Numbered from the stretch's first letter, positions 1 through 9,127 are shown. The stretch: DNA of 64,000 bases from Roseiarcus sp963783175 (GCA_963783175.1 CAWANG010000051.1:62001-126000); one strand, 5' to 3'. The notes: generated by a model not told the origin, from the letters alone. Made by a program: numbers and translations.

Positions 1-286
1 GCCCCTCGGCGATGACTTTGAGATCCTGGGCTTCGAACCGCTCGCCGAGCGGCGGCGCGAACACTTGGCTCGCCTTGCGGCCGATGAGCGCCCGCTTGTC
101 GGCGAAGTTGCAGCGATCGGCGAGCGTCTGGTTGACCGCGACGTAGCGGGCCTCGCAATCCTTGACGAAGAAGACGATGTCGGCGACGTGGTCGAAAAGT
201 TCGATCGCCGGAAACGGCCGCCCAAGGACAGCGGCCAGCGCAGCCGCCGGATCGTCTACGGCCGCTACGGGCGCTATTTTGCGCAT
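1..286 (-). CDS. PAS-domain AraC-type regulator (5' part only)
   Basis: The first 95 codons of a gene read leftwards off the window; ATG at 286. The visible part carries a PAS-like stretch (IELFDHVADIVFFVKD, then RYVAVNQTLADRC and LIGRKASQVFAPP). In Rhizobiales, PAS-plus-AraC regulators with this N-terminus commonly sit divergently next to a DHDPS-like lyase and a 4-hydroxyproline epimerase, which is the arrangement here. The C-terminal AraC helix-turn-helix is outside the window, so its presence is inferred. It would control the divergent operon starting at 379, with the shared promoter region at 287-378. Confidence 0.6.
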   Translation of the reverse strand, partial: MRKIAPVAAVDDPAAALAAVLGRPFPAIELFDHVADIVFFVKDCEARYVAVNQTLADRCNFADKRALIGRKASQVFAPPLGERFEAQDLKVIAEG

Positions 287-378
287 TTTCAAGCGGCGGC
301 CTGCCTTTTCATCAAGAACGGAGGGTGAAGGCATGCGAACGTGGCAAGCGTAACGACCCGACTCTAGGAAGCGCCAGC

Positions 379-1320
379 ATGTCCTCGCAAGTTTTTTCCG
401 GAACCATTCCGGCCCTCATGACCCCCTGCGGCGCCGATCGGCGCCCGGATTTCGACGCCCTCGTGCGCACCGGCCGACGGCTCGTCGACGCGGGGATGTC
501 CGGCCTCGTCTATTGTGGATCGATGGGCGACTGGCCGCTCTTGACCCTGGAGCAGCGAATGGAGGGGGTCGAGCGCCTGACGAGCGCCGGCCTGCCGGTC
601 ATTGTCGGCACCGGGGCGCAGAACACCGAGCAGGCCGCCGCGATCGCCAGTCACGCCAAGAAAAAGGGCGCGCGCGGGCTGATGATCATCCCGCGCGTCC
701 TGTCGCGCGGCTCGTCGGCGGCGGCCCAGCGCAGCCATTTCGCCACCGTTCTCGAGGCGGCGATCGATCTGCCTTCGGTGATTTACAACAGTCCGTACTA
801 TGGCTTCCAGACCCGGGCCGAGCTCTTCTTCGACCTCCGGCGGGAATATCGACATCTTGTCGGGTTCAAGGAGTTCGGCGGCGCGGACTCTCTGAGCTAC
901 GCCGCGGAGCACATCGCCGGCCGGGAGGCCGGGGTTGCCCTCACGGTTGGCGTCGACACCCAGGTGTTCCATGGCATCGTCAATTGCGGGGCGTCCGGTG
1001 TCATCACCGGGATAGGCAACGTGTTGCCGCGGGAGGTGCTGCGCCTGGTCGAGCTTTGCGGGCGCGCAGCTAAGGGGGATCCCGACGCTCGGCGCCTCGC
1101 GCTGGAGCTTGAGGACGCACTCAAACCGCTTTCGATCTTCGATGAGGGCGTCGACCTTGTGCTCTACTTCAAGCGGCTGATGACGCTTGAGGGGCATGAG
1201 GAATATGCTTTGCAGCTCAATGCCTTCGATGTGCTGAGCCCGTCCCAGGAAAGCCTGGCGACGCGACGGTTCAAGACGTTTCGTTCTTGGTACGCGTCTT
1301 GGCGCGGGGCGAAGGACTGA
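379..1320 (+). CDS. Dihydrodipicolinate synthase family protein, hydroxyproline pathway
   Basis: A 313-residue (beta/alpha)8 lyase of the DHDPS/NAL superfamily. Visible features are the N-terminal GTIPALMTP strand, the Tyr in IYNSPYYGF (about 136-142) and the Schiff-base lysine in VGFKEFGG (Lys164). Family members next to hydroxyproline epimerases act as delta-1-pyrroline-4-hydroxy-2-carboxylate deaminases, and the gene 5 nt downstream is such an epimerase, so that reaction is the likely one. Another aldolase or hydro-lyase activity cannot be excluded from sequence. The ATG at 379 is preferred over an upstream in-frame ATG at 325 because family homology starts here. Confidence 0.82.
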   Translation: MSSQVFSGTIPALMTPCGADRRPDFDALVRTGRRLVDAGMSGLVYCGSMGDWPLLTLEQRMEGVERLTSAGLPVIVGTGAQNTEQAAAIASHAKKKGARGLMIIPRVLSRGSSAAAQRSHFATVLEAAIDLPSVIYNSPYYGFQTRAELFFDLRREYRHLVGFKEFGGADSLSYAAEHIAGREAGVALTVGVDTQVFHGIVNCGASGVITGIGNVLPREVLRLVELCGRAAKGDPDARRLALELEDALKPLSIFDEGVDLVLYFKRLMTLEGHEEYALQLNAFDVLSPSQESLATRRFKTFRSWYASWRGAKD

Positions 1321-1325
1321 GCGCG

Positions 1326-2267
1326 GTGCGGGTCATCGACTCGCATACCGAGGGTGAGCCGACGAGGGTGATCGTCGATGGCGGGCCGTCGCTCGGCGAT
1401 GGGCCGATGGCCCAAAGGCGCGAGCGGTTCGCTCGCGAATTCGATTACCTCCGCCGCTTCACAGTGACCGAGCCTCATGGTCACGAGGCAATGGTGGGCG
1501 CGCTCCTCTGCGAGCCTCATGATGCAACATGCGCGGCCGGCGTGATTTTCTTCGACAATGCGGGTTATCTTGGCATGTGCGGGCACGGGACGATCGGCCT
1601 CGCCGTGACGCTTGCGCATATGGGAAGGCTGAAACCTGGCCGCCATCGGTTCGAGACGCCGGTCGGGGTCGTTGGAGTTGAGCTTGCCGACCGGAGAACG
1701 GCGACAGTCGAGAATGTCGAGAGTTTTCGTCATCGGACAGCGGTTTCGGTCGAGGTCGCCGGCCTCGGAACCGTGCTCGGCGACGTCGCCTGGGGCGGCA
1801 ACTGGTTTTTCCTGACTTCGACGAGCCCTTGCGATCTGACCCTCGCCAACGTTGCGAATCTGACGGTGGCGGCGGCCGCCATTCGCGACGCGCTGGCCGC
1901 CCGAGGCGTCACCGGCAAGGACGGCGCGCCCATCGAACACGTCGAAATCTTCGGTCCCCCGAAGTCGAGCGACGCGAACAGCCGCAGTTTCGTCCTCTGC
2001 CCCGGCGGCGCTTACGACCGATCGCCGTGCGGAACCGGGACCAGCGCCAAGCTGGCCTGCCTTCATGCCGATGGGAAGCTGCGCCCCGGCGAGGTCTGGG
2101 TGCAGGAAAGCATAATTGGCAGCCGTTTTCGCGCGACCTTCGAACCGGGCCCGAACGGCGGCATTATGCCCCGGATCAGCGGACGCGCGTTCGTCTGCGC
2201 CGAGAGTACGCTGCTGCAGGACCCGCTGGACCCATTCCGATACGGTTTTGGCAGTGGGCCGGCCTGA
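1326..2267 (+). CDS. 4-hydroxyproline 2-epimerase (proline racemase family)
   Basis: A 313-residue cofactor-independent racemase/epimerase. Both catalytic cysteines of the two-base mechanism are present: Cys85 in GMCGHGTIG and Cys235 in DRSPCGTGTS. The Cys/Cys pair fits proline racemase or hydroxyproline epimerase rather than the Thr-containing dehydratases. The GTG at 1326 starts the protein at MRVIDSHTEGEPTRV as in relatives, with a purine-rich GGCGAAGGA ahead of it; an in-frame TTG at 1287 would overlap the upstream gene. With the upstream lyase it would convert trans-4-hydroxy-L-proline to the cis-D form for entry to the alpha-ketoglutarate route. Confidence 0.85.
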   Translation: MRVIDSHTEGEPTRVIVDGGPSLGDGPMAQRRERFAREFDYLRRFTVTEPHGHEAMVGALLCEPHDATCAAGVIFFDNAGYLGMCGHGTIGLAVTLAHMGRLKPGRHRFETPVGVVGVELADRRTATVENVESFRHRTAVSVEVAGLGTVLGDVAWGGNWFFLTSTSPCDLTLANVANLTVAAAAIRDALAARGVTGKDGAPIEHVEIFGPPKSSDANSRSFVLCPGGAYDRSPCGTGTSAKLACLHADGKLRPGEVWVQESIIGSRFRATFEPGPNGGIMPRISGRAFVCAESTLLQDPLDPFRYGFGSGPA

Positions 2268-2294
2268 TCCCTGACGTCCAAACAAATCCGGCGC

Positions 2295-2323
2295 TTGACA
2301 GCCCGCCCCGAGCCGTGTCTGTC
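2295..2323 (+). promoter_or_regulatory. Possible promoter for the fab genes
   Basis: CTTGACA (TTGACA at 2295-2300) followed after 17 nt by TCTGTC lies in the 123-bp gap before fabD. The -35 box is a perfect match, the -10 box is weak. Prediction by eye only. Confidence 0.25.
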
Positions 2324-2390
2324 CACCGCCGCCGCGCCGAAGCGCGAGCGATAAGTCGCGCCTTTTCGCGTTCAGGCGGGGAAGCCGGTC

Positions 2391-3353
2391 ATGAAGACGG
2401 CGTTGGTGTTTCCGGGTCAGGGGTCCCAGGCGATCGGTATGGGGAAGGCGCTGGCGGACGAGTTTCCCACCGCGCGCGAGGTATTCGAGCGCGTCGACGC
2501 GGCGTTGTCCCAGAACCTCTCCCAATTGATGTTCGAGGGACCCGAGGCCGAACTTACGCTTACCGCGAACGCCCAACCGGCGCTCATGGCGGCAAGCATC
2601 GCAGCCCTCCGCGTTCTGGAGGCCGAAACCGGCTTCAGGGTCGCGAAGCAGGCGGCTTACGTCGCCGGGCACTCGCTTGGCGAATATTCGGCTCTGTGCG
2701 CCGCGGGTTCGTTGACGCTCGAGGACGGGGCGCGTCTGCTGCGCCTGCGAGGCGAATCGATGCAGAAGGCGGTCCCGGTCGGCGAAGGCGCGATGGCGGC
2801 CATCCTCGGCCTCGAGTTCGGACAGGTGGTGAAGATCGCCACGCAGGCGGCGAGCGACCTCTATCTCACCGGCGCGATCTGCCAAGCGGCTAATGACAAC
2901 GGCGCAGGCCAGATCGTCATCTCCGGCACGACGCCGGCGGTCGAGCGCGCGATGGAGCTCGCCAAGCTCGCCGGCGCCAAGCGGGCGTTGCTTCTCCCGG
3001 TGTCCGCGCCATTTCACTCCGCGTTGATGCAGCCGGCCGCGCTGGCGATGGAGGCGGCGCTGAAAAGCGTCAAAATTCGTCCGCCGAAGCCGTCTCTCGT
3101 CAGCAATGTCGAGGCCTCGGCGGTCGCCGACCCGGAAGAAATCCGCTCCGGCCTCGTCGCGCAAGTGACCGGAACCGTGCGGTGGCGCGAGAGCGTGGCC
3201 TACATGAGCGCGCACGGGGTTACACGGTTTATCGAACTCGGCGCGGGCAAAGTGCTGACCAGCCTCATCAAACGGATTGCGGAAGGCGCGACAGCGATCA
3301 GCATCGGCGCGCCCGCCGACGTAGCCGCGTTCAAAGCCTCGGCGAAGCCCTAA
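2391..3353 (+). CDS. fabD: Malonyl-CoA:ACP transacylase
   Basis: A 320-residue FabD that loads malonyl from CoA onto ACP, the entry step of type II fatty acid synthesis in the cytoplasm. It shows the VFPGQGSQ start, the nucleophile elbow GHSLGEYS (Ser95) and the partner His in SAPFHSALM (about 200). Length is typical. It is followed by fabG (26 nt), acpP and fabF in the same direction, the classic alphaproteobacterial order, and no frame problem is seen. Confidence 0.96.
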   Translation: MKTALVFPGQGSQAIGMGKALADEFPTAREVFERVDAALSQNLSQLMFEGPEAELTLTANAQPALMAASIAALRVLEAETGFRVAKQAAYVAGHSLGEYSALCAAGSLTLEDGARLLRLRGESMQKAVPVGEGAMAAILGLEFGQVVKIATQAASDLYLTGAICQAANDNGAGQIVISGTTPAVERAMELAKLAGAKRALLLPVSAPFHSALMQPAALAMEAALKSVKIRPPKPSLVSNVEASAVADPEEIRSGLVAQVTGTVRWRESVAYMSAHGVTRFIELGAGKVLTSLIKRIAEGATAISIGAPADVAAFKASAKP

Positions 3354-3379
3354 TACGATTGGCGGGAAGGACGACGCCG

Positions 3380-4117
3380 GTGTTCGATCTGACAGGAAGG
3401 ACCGCGCTCGTCACTGGCGCCTCGGGGGGCCTTGGCGGCGCGATCGCGCGGGCGCTGCATGCACAGGGGGCCACGGTGGCGCTCTCGGGCACCCGGCGCG
3501 AGGCGCTCGAAGCGCTGGCCGCCGAACTTAAAGATCGCGCCCATCCGGCGCCGTGCGACCTCAGCGACGCCGAGGCTGCCGATGCTCTTGTTCCTGCCGT
3601 CGAGGCCGCGCTCGGATCGCTCGATATTCTTGTGAATAATGCCGGCGTGACGCGCGACAGTCTGCTCCTCCGCATGAAGGACGACGCCTGGGAGTCGGTC
3701 CTGGCGATCAATCTGACGGCGGCCTTCCGCCTATCGAGGGCGGCGTTGAAGGGGATGCTGCGACGCCGCTACGGCCGGATCATCAACATGGCGTCCGTCG
3801 TCGGCGTCTCGGGCAATGCGGGCCAAGCCAACTATGCCGCCGCCAAGGCGGGCATGATAGGCATGTCCAAGGCGCTCGCCGCGGAAGTCGCGACCCGGGG
3901 CATCACCGTGAATTGCATCGCCCCCGGGTTCATCATGAGCCCGATGACCGAGGCGCTCGACCGAAAGCAGCGTGAGGCGATACTCGCCTCCGTCCCTATG
4001 AGGCGGTTGGGCTCGGGCGAGGAGATCGGCGCCGCGGCAGTGTATTTGGCGAGTTCCGAAGCGGCATACGTTACCGGACTTACACTGCACGTGAACGGCG
4101 GAATGGCAATGATTTGA
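3380..4117 (+). CDS. fabG: 3-oxoacyl-ACP reductase
   Basis: A 245-residue short-chain dehydrogenase that reduces beta-ketoacyl-ACP with NADPH. Seen: the Rossmann TGASGGLGGAIA motif near the N-terminus, NNAG (86-89), and the catalytic Ser139, Tyr152 and Lys156 (NYAAAKAG). The GTG start at 3380 gives the usual MFDLTGRTALVTG opening; the longer in-frame ORF upstream overlaps fabD and has no homology. The operon context makes FabG, rather than another SDR, the firm call. Confidence 0.95.
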   Translation: MFDLTGRTALVTGASGGLGGAIARALHAQGATVALSGTRREALEALAAELKDRAHPAPCDLSDAEAADALVPAVEAALGSLDILVNNAGVTRDSLLLRMKDDAWESVLAINLTAAFRLSRAALKGMLRRRYGRIINMASVVGVSGNAGQANYAAAKAGMIGMSKALAAEVATRGITVNCIAPGFIMSPMTEALDRKQREAILASVPMRRLGSGEEIGAAAVYLASSEAAYVTGLTLHVNGGMAMI

Positions 4118-4385
4118 TGGCTTTGATCGCGCCGGCGGGCCGTGTCGCGATCCGTTTCCCGCCCTCTCGCGTTGCCGGGAAAGATATGCTATCGACGCCG
4201 TTCGTCGCAGGGCGCGGGAGGGGGCACTATTCGAGCGTCGGCGTCGGCGAAACCCGAACGAAAACTCTTACCGCCTCGAAAGGGCGTAGAGCGAACGGCT
4301 GGACGGTGTGCGTCGGCCGGCCGGGTCGATCGGGGACTTGAACACAAGTCGGGTGGCAAGGCCCGACGCATAAGGGAAAGATGAC

Positions 4386-4628
4386 ATGAGCGATGTCGCA
4401 GAGCGCGTGAAGAAGATCGTCGTCGAGCACCTTGGCGTGGAGGCGGACAAAGTCGTCGACAGCGCCAATTTCATCGACGATCTGGGCGCCGACTCGCTCG
4501 ACACCGTGGAATTGGTGATGGCTTTCGAGGAGGAATTCGGCGTCGAAATTCCCGACGACCAGGCCGAAACGATCGTCACCGTTGGCGACGCCATCAAATA
4601 CCTGGAGAAGGCGTCGGCGAAGAAGTAG
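4386..4628 (+). CDS. acpP: Acyl carrier protein
   Basis: An 80-residue acidic protein with the phosphopantetheine site DSLD (Ser37) in LGADSLDTVELVM, carrying acyl chains for the neighbouring enzymes. Length and composition are normal. It lies 268 nt after fabG, enough for its own promoter, as is common because AcpP is needed in large amounts. A purine-rich GGGAAAGATGAC precedes the ATG. Confidence 0.97.
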   Translation: MSDVAERVKKIVVEHLGVEADKVVDSANFIDDLGADSLDTVELVMAFEEEFGVEIPDDQAETIVTVGDAIKYLEKASAKK

Positions 4629-4690
4629 CGGCGATCCGGGCGCAGCGGGTCGCGGGGCCGCCTTTCGTCAAGACGTTTTTGCCTTTAAGG

Positions 4691-4718
4691 CAAGGGCCGG
4701 CGTCCAGTCCGGCCCTTG
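4691..4718 (+). terminator. Perfect hairpin after acpP
   Basis: CAAGGGCCGG, an 8-nt loop, then CCGGCCCTTG: a perfect 10-bp stem 62 nt after the acpP stop. Only a weak T tract follows, so it may attenuate rather than fully stop transcription into fabF. It would help set the high acpP to fabF transcript ratio. Confidence 0.5.
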
Positions 4719-4794
4719 TCGCGTTTGGGCGCCGGCGCCCGCGGCGCGCGGCGCATGAAGCGGCACACGAGCAGGACACGGTCAGGGAATGGAC

Positions 4795-6063
4795 ATGGAG
4801 CGCATGAGACGGGTCGTCGTAACCGGTCTTGGCATGGTGACCCCCATGGCTTGCGGCGTCGAGGCAACGTGGCGCCGGCTTCTGGCCAGCGAGTCGGGGG
4901 CCGCCCGGGTCGAGAACTTCGACGTCTCGGATCTGCCCTGCCAGATCGCCGCGCAAGTGCCGCGGGGAACCGCTCCCGGCGCCTTCAACCCCGACGAATG
5001 GATGGAGCCCAAGGAGCAGCGTCGGGTCGACGACTTCATCGTCTACGGCATGAGCGCCGCGTCGCAGGCGTTGCGGGACGCCGATTGGGATCCGAAGACC
5101 TACGAGGAGGAGGTTGAGACCGGGGTCCTGATCGGCTCGGGAATCGGCGGACTTGGAGGCATCTACGACGCCTCTGTGACCTTGCATGAAAAAGGACCCC
5201 GCCGCATCTCGCCGTTTTTCATTCCCGGCCGGCTCATCAATCTGGTCAGCGGACAGGTCTCGATCGCTCACAATCTCAAGGGGCCCAACCATGCCGTGGT
5301 CACCGCCTGCTCGACCGGCGCGCACGCGATCGGCGACGCCGGGCGGCTCATCGCCCTCGGCGACGCCAACGTGATGGTCGCCGGCGGCGCCGAGTCGGCA
5401 GTCAACCGCCTTTCGCTGGCCGGGTTTTGCGCCTGCCGAGCCCTGTCAACGGGCTTCAACGACCGGCCCAAGCAGGCCTCGCGCCCGTACGACCGCGATC
5501 GCGATGGCTTCGTGATGGGCGAGGGCGCTGGATGCGTCGTGCTCGAGGAGTTCGAGCACGCCAAGTCTCGCGGCGCCCGCATCTACGCCGAGTTGATCGG
5601 CTACGGCCTTTCGGGCGACGCCTATCATGTCACCGCGCCGGCTCCCGACGGCGACGGCGCCTATCGCGCCATGAGCGCAGCGCTGAAGCGCGCCGCGATC
5701 TCTCCGTCGGAAATCGACTACGTGAACGCTCATGGGACTTCGACCCCGGTCGGCGACGAGATCGAATTGCGGGCGGTCGAGCGGCTGCTTGGAAATTCCG
5801 CCGCCAAGACGACCATGTCCTCGACCAAGTCCTCGATCGGGCATCTGCTCGGCGCGGCGGGAGCGGTGGAGGCGATCTTCTCCATACTCGCGATCCGCGA
5901 CCAGGTCGCGCCGCCGACGCTTAATCTCGACAACCCCGCGGTCGAGACGGCAATCGACCTTGCGCCGCATACGGCGCGCAAGCGTCCGATCCACGCGGCG
6001 CTGTCCAACTCGTTTGGATTCGGCGGCACCAACGCGTCGCTCGCTTTCCGCGGCGTGAACTGA
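4795..6063 (+). CDS. fabF: Beta-ketoacyl-ACP synthase II
   Basis: A KAS II condensing enzyme of about 420 residues that elongates acyl-ACP with malonyl-ACP. The Cys-His-His triad is present: Cys in VTACSTGAHA (about 172), His in NAHGTSTPVGD and His in KSSIGHLLGAAG; the C-terminal NSFGFGGTNAS motif is also there. ATG codons at 4789, 4795 and 4804 are all possible; 4795 has the best spacing from CAGGGA. It is followed by mltG, as in many Rhizobiales. Confidence 0.95.
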   Translation: MERMRRVVVTGLGMVTPMACGVEATWRRLLASESGAARVENFDVSDLPCQIAAQVPRGTAPGAFNPDEWMEPKEQRRVDDFIVYGMSAASQALRDADWDPKTYEEEVETGVLIGSGIGGLGGIYDASVTLHEKGPRRISPFFIPGRLINLVSGQVSIAHNLKGPNHAVVTACSTGAHAIGDAGRLIALGDANVMVAGGAESAVNRLSLAGFCACRALSTGFNDRPKQASRPYDRDRDGFVMGEGAGCVVLEEFEHAKSRGARIYAELIGYGLSGDAYHVTAPAPDGDGAYRAMSAALKRAAISPSEIDYVNAHGTSTPVGDEIELRAVERLLGNSAAKTTMSSTKSSIGHLLGAAGAVEAIFSILAIRDQVAPPTLNLDNPAVETAIDLAPHTARKRPIHAALSNSFGFGGTNASLAFRGVN

Positions 6064-6205
6064 CCTGCAGCCCGCCGGCGATTCGTTGTTTCCCCGCGCC
6101 TCGCGGTCGGCTAAACTTGGCTTGAGCCCGCGAACCGGCGCGTCCAGCCCCACGCGGGATTAAGATTCGAGGGTCGACGGCGGCCGTGCGGTAGCAGCAA
6201 GCGAC

Positions 6206-7879
6206 ATGAGCGGAGAAATCGACAATGGCGATGGCGAGGCCCCTCGGCCTCGGGTGAGCCTGTTCGGCCGCGCGAGCAAGCCCGCAGCTGGGGGCGTTGC
6301 CCCGCCTGGCCCGCCTCAGCCTCCGCGCAAGCCTCGGCGAATGGGCATTTCTAGCATAAGCGGACTGCTCACTTTCGTGCTGCTGGGTGCGCTCGCGACC
6401 GTCGGAGCGCTCGCCTGGCTTTTGAAGGAATCGCGTAACCCCGGGCCCCTCGAGGCCGACAAGGTCGTCATGATCGTGCGCGAGGACGACGGCGGCAGCA
6501 TCGCTGATCAGCTCGAGCGGGCGGGTGTCATCGACAGCGCGATGTGGTTCAACGTTTTGACCCTGCTCGACGGCAATCGTGGCGCTTTGAAGCGCGGTGA
6601 ATACGAGTTCAAGGCGGGCATCAGCATGAATGAGCTTGAGAATGAGCTCATCGCCCACCGCGTCGTTATGTACAAGCTGACCATCCCGGAGGGCCTGACC
6701 AGCGAACAGATTGTCCAGCGGCTGCGGGAAAACGACGTCTTGGTTGGCGACGTCAAGGAGACCCCGCGCGAGGGGTCGCTTATGCCCGATACTTACTCCT
6801 TTGAGCGCGGCTACACGCGGCTGTCCGTTCTGGCGCGGATGGCCAAGATGCAGACGAAGACGATCGAAGAGGTATGGAAGGGGCGTGCGCCGGATCTGCC
6901 GATCAAATCCCCCGGCGAAATGGTCACCCTCGCTTCGATCGTCGAGAAGGAGACGGGCAAAACCGACGAGCGACCGCACGTCGCCGGCGTGTTCATCAAC
7001 CGCCTAGAAAAGCGCATGCGGCTGGAGTCCGACCCGACGATCGTCTACGGCCTGGCCCTGGGCAAGGGCACGCTCGGCCGCAGCATCACCAAAGCCGACC
7101 TCAATCAGTCAACGCCCTATAACACTTACATCATCGATGGGCTGCCGCCGGGGCCGATCTGCAACCCCGGCAAGGCGGCGCTCGAAGCGGTCGCCAATCC
7201 CGCGCGCAGCAAGGACCTCTACTTCGTCGCCGACGGAACCGGCGGGCATGTGTTCGCGGAAACATTCGATCAGCATCAGAAGAACGTCGCCCATTGGCGC
7301 CAGATTGAGAAGGACGTCAAAGATAAGCTCGCGCCGGACGTGTCGCCGCAGCCCGCGCCGGCGATCCGCGGTTCGATCGACCCGATCGATCCGTCGCAGT
7401 TCGGCGCGCTCGTCGCGCCAACGCAGGGACAATCGGCGCCGGCGACGATTGTCTCCCGTCTTAGCCGAATTGGCGCCAGCCGGAAGGCCGAGGATGCGGC
7501 GCTGGCGTCGCTGGTCGCTCCGGGCGTGAAGTCGATCGACGAGATTGGCGGGGTTGTCACTGGGGTCAACGACGGCCCGGCGGAAGGGGTGGCGTTCGAC
7601 GATGCGAGCTCGGCCGGCGCTTCAGGGACCGGGCCCATCGCGTCCGCTCCGGTTCCGGCGGCCATGCTCGCGGATGAGCGCGCCCGCGAAGCCAAGTATG
7701 GAACGGCGCCGTTGGCGTCGAGCGGCGCCGTCTTGGACGCCGCGCCTGCTTCTCCGCAACCGCCAACAGCTTCCGGCCGGCCGCGCATCTTCGACGCGTC
7801 CGAAGGCACTCGGCTCGACCCGCTGCTCAACAAGACCTACGACCTGAGCTACGCCAAGGTCGTGCCGCCGATGCAATAA
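6206..7879 (+). CDS. mltG: Endolytic murein transglycosylase with long C-terminal tail
   Basis: A 557-residue MltG/YceG protein, which cleaves nascent peptidoglycan in the periplasm. One N-terminal membrane anchor (about 49-73) follows a Pro-rich cytoplasmic tail. The YceG core runs to about residue 375, with the catalytic-glutamate segment ASIVEKETGK (about 243-252), SDPTIVYGL and STPYNTYIIDGLPPGPI. After it comes about 180 residues rich in Ala, Ser and Pro that most MltG proteins lack. It directly follows fabF and converges with rlmB, 27 nt away. Confidence 0.92.
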   Translation: MSGEIDNGDGEAPRPRVSLFGRASKPAAGGVAPPGPPQPPRKPRRMGISSISGLLTFVLLGALATVGALAWLLKESRNPGPLEADKVVMIVREDDGGSIADQLERAGVIDSAMWFNVLTLLDGNRGALKRGEYEFKAGISMNELENELIAHRVVMYKLTIPEGLTSEQIVQRLRENDVLVGDVKETPREGSLMPDTYSFERGYTRLSVLARMAKMQTKTIEEVWKGRAPDLPIKSPGEMVTLASIVEKETGKTDERPHVAGVFINRLEKRMRLESDPTIVYGLALGKGTLGRSITKADLNQSTPYNTYIIDGLPPGPICNPGKAALEAVANPARSKDLYFVADGTGGHVFAETFDQHQKNVAHWRQIEKDVKDKLAPDVSPQPAPAIRGSIDPIDPSQFGALVAPTQGQSAPATIVSRLSRIGASRKAEDAALASLVAPGVKSIDEIGGVVTGVNDGPAEGVAFDDASSAGASGTGPIASAPVPAAMLADERAREAKYGTAPLASSGAVLDAAPASPQPPTASGRPRIFDASEGTRLDPLLNKTYDLSYAKVVPPMQ

Positions 7880-7906
7880 GGCGACGCCGCCAGCAAAACC
7901 AGCGCG

Positions 7907-8776
7907 TCAGGCCTCGACGGGCACTCGCTCGCTCACGAGCGCGAGCGCGATCGCGCAGGCGTTCGACACGTTGAGGCTCTTGATCGGGCCAGGGAGATCG
8001 AGGCGCGCGAGGCGATCACATCGCTCGCGCGTCAGGCGTCTCAGGCCCCTGCCCTCCGCGCCGAGGACCAATGCCATGGGCCGTGAGAGTGTTTCGTCGG
8101 TGAGCCGGATGGGCGCCTCCGAATCGAGCCCGATCCGCCAATAGCCCATGTCCCCCATTTCGGCGAGCGCGCGGGCGAGATTGGTCACGCTGCAAATCGG
8201 CACGTGCTCGACCCCGCCAGAGGCGGACTTCGCCAGCGCCCCGGCGAATTCGGGCGAATGGCGCACGGTGGTGACGAGCGCGTCGACCCCGAATGCGGCC
8301 GCGGTTCGGACGATCGCGCCGACATTGTGCGGATCGGTGATCTGGTCGAGAACGAGCACAAGGCCGTTCGCCGGGAGCTCGGCGATGTCGATCGGCGCGA
8401 GCGGCCGAGCCTCGAGCAGCAGCCCTTGATGAACCGCCTCACGCGGCGCGCGGGCGGAGATCTCCTCGACGCTCATGATCTGGGTCTCGACCCCGCGCGC
8501 GGCGATTTCAGCGCTGAGCCGCTCGGCAGCCACAGGCGTGGCGTAGAGGCGGATCAGCTCGCGCCGCGGCGCCTTGAGGGCAGCGGCGACGCTGTGAAAT
8601 CCATAGATGCGCGACACCTTCGACTCCCGCCGCTCGCCCGCGTGAGCGAGGCGAGGCGGGCGCGCAGGCGGCGGCGCCGGCTTCGCCGCCTGACGCTTGG
8701 TCCGAGCGCCGGCGCGCGGCGGTTGCCGCAAACCGTCGGACGGCGGACTTGGGTGGCGGTCGCGCTTGCGGGTCAT
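7907..8776 (-). CDS. rlmB: 23S rRNA (guanosine-2'-O-)-methyltransferase, TrmH/SpoU family
   Basis: A SpoU-family 2'-O-ribose methyltransferase of 289 residues, likely modifying a guanosine of 23S rRNA. It has a basic N-terminal extension (MTRKRDRH, then KRQAAKPAPPPARPP), the substrate-binding part beginning SRIYGFHSVAAAL, and the knotted SAM domain with DQITDPHNVGAIVRTAAAFG, LVLGAEGRGL and LPGPIKSLNVSNACAIAL. A longer in-frame ORF to 9001 would run into the tRNA gene, so the ATG at 8776 is used. The exact position modified is family inference. Confidence 0.88.
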   Translation of the reverse strand: MTRKRDRHPSPPSDGLRQPPRAGARTKRQAAKPAPPPARPPRLAHAGERRESKVSRIYGFHSVAAALKAPRRELIRLYATPVAAERLSAEIAARGVETQIMSVEEISARAPREAVHQGLLLEARPLAPIDIAELPANGLVLVLDQITDPHNVGAIVRTAAAFGVDALVTTVRHSPEFAGALAKSASGGVEHVPICSVTNLARALAEMGDMGYWRIGLDSEAPIRLTDETLSRPMALVLGAEGRGLRRLTRERCDRLARLDLPGPIKSLNVSNACAIALALVSERVPVEA

Positions 8777-8979
8777 CTGCCGGGACGCCTCATCGGGCTT
8801 AGGTCGACGGGGTCCATCGTTAGATCCGCACGCGTCCGTGGACAGAGTCAACCTTACCGGCGGACCAACGGCATCTTTCCAGTTGACAGGCCGCGGCTTG
8901 AGGCAACATAAGCCTGCCCGCCATCCGCCTCGGCCTGCCCGAGGCGTTTTCGTCGTCAAGGCTCTGAGCCTACGGACGC

Positions 8980-9064
8980 GGGGGAGTGTCCCGAGCGGCA
9001 AAGGGGGCGGACTGTAAATCCGCTGGCTAAGCCTTCGTAGGTTCGAGTCCTACCTCCCCCACCA
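8980..9064 (+). tRNA. tRNA-Tyr (GTA)
   Basis: An 85-nt class II tRNA: acceptor GGGGGAG pairs with CTCCCCC (9054-9060), then A and an encoded CCA. The anticodon GTA is at 9014-9016 in loop CTGTAAA; a long variable arm and GGTTCGAGTCC T arm follow. An integrase gene begins 64 nt downstream, so the 3' end is a likely integration site. Confidence 0.96.
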
Positions 9065-9127
9065 GCGGCCCTCTAAGCTATTGTTCTACTTCATAGGTGA
9101 GGGAAGGTCGCCCACAAGGTGAGGGAG

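Noticed and set aside
364..3215. Long open frames on the minus strand (364-1197 and 1164-3215)
   Set aside because: They lie opposite well-supported genes, have Arg/Gly-rich composition without domains and no ribosome sites: shadows of high-GC coding DNA.
4114..4384. Short plus-strand frames between fabG and acpP
   Set aside because: No homology, no ribosome site, and the region is expected to hold the acpP promoter.
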